64,000 nt of DNA from Phallus indusiatus (taxonomy: Eukaryota > Basidiomycota > Agaricomycetes > Phallales > Phallaceae), in contig JAQFWX010000027.1 in NCBI GenBank assembly GCA_027605045.1, positions 124,001 through 188,000 on the forward strand, given 5' to 3'. Within the stretch, counting starts at the first letter, position 1; every line of letters begins with the position of its first letter. A program made the position numbers and the translations under genes. Below, piece after piece: positions 63,788-64,000 of the stretch. Below the pieces are notes generated by a model. It did no database searches and was not told the origin of the DNA. It worked only from the letters and a program-made list of their open reading frames with translations.

Positions 63788-63982
63788 TTATGACGCTTGT
63801 CTTTTGCAACCTACTACACAGGTTGCCAGGTCCATTGCGGGGGCCATTTCAACAACGACTTGCTTCAACTTCTTCGTCTTCTTCTTCTTTTTCTGCGAGT
63901 TCTTCACCACATCAGCATCTTGCTTTCCCACTTCATCCGAATCCAACACCACATGAAATATTTCATTTGTCGCGTGGGGCAT
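63788..63982 (-). CDS. Possible last exon of a gene running off the right edge
   Basis: Open minus-strand frame of 64 codons ending in a TAA at 63788. It encodes MPHATNEIFHVVLDSDEV, a run of nine Lys/Thr residues and VVVEMAPAMDLATCVVGC. A CTTTGAG acceptor just upstream of the ATG would make it a terminal exon of a longer gene; as a free-standing gene it would be very short. Codon content and the basic patch look coding, but there is no family match. Confidence 0.35.
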   Translation of the reverse strand: MPHATNEIFHVVLDSDEVGKQDADVVKNSQKKKKKTKKLKQVVVEMAPAMDLATCVVGCKRQAS

Positions 63983-64000
63983 CTCAAAGTCAGATCAAGG

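Overview
This window reads as nuclear DNA of a filamentous basidiomycete, most likely a mushroom-forming Agaricomycete. Genes are cut by many introns of about 50-80 nt with GT...AG ends. The gene families (DUF6534 membrane proteins, CmcJ/AsaB-like enzyme, aryl-alcohol-oxidase-type GMC oxidoreductase, S28 peptidase, many-exon P450, beta-trefoil protein) are typical of that group. No bacterial operons, rRNA, tRNA or CRISPR were recognised. Gene models were rebuilt by hand from reading frames, splice sites and family motifs; where exon lengths are given they sum to a whole number of codons.

Layout. 362-1177: small four-exon gene of unknown function (+). 4662-8634: fifteen-exon GT2 polysaccharide synthase (+). 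10833-13350: sixteen-exon cytochrome P450 (+). 14553-16985: one-exon NFKBIL1-like protein with a J-like HPD tail (+). 20779-21883: ricin-B/beta-trefoil-like protein (-). 23458-35784: four paralogous DUF6534 membrane-protein genes, two (+) facing two (-). 37162-40715: a HAD-like plus CK1-like kinase fusion that looks broken; it carries a 557-bp hAT-type MITE in an exon and an in-frame TAG. 41471-42502: CmcJ/AsaB-like hydroxylase/desaturase (-). 43164-46041: secreted GMC oxidoreductase with a GPI-like tail (-). 46659-50875: calpain-type protease with two C-terminal ZZ fingers (-). 53040-54068 and 55436-56889: two related zinc-finger genes (-). 58220-60579 (-) and 61118-63564 (+): a secreted GH5 exo-beta-1,3-glucanase-like enzyme and a secreted S28 serine peptidase, divergent from one 538-bp spacer. 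The right edge may hold the last exon of another gene (-).

How the genes relate. There is no single obvious pathway. Three neighbourhoods stand out: the DUF6534 array, which shares one exon template including 12-nt and 11-nt micro-exons; the adjacent CmcJ-like and GMC genes, both families used in oxidative secondary metabolism or lignocellulose chemistry; and the divergent pair of secreted hydrolases. The most unusual object is the MITE at 38375-38931. Its TIR supplies a possible splice donor and its duplicated target supplies a possible acceptor, so it could act as a newborn intron that keeps the frame.
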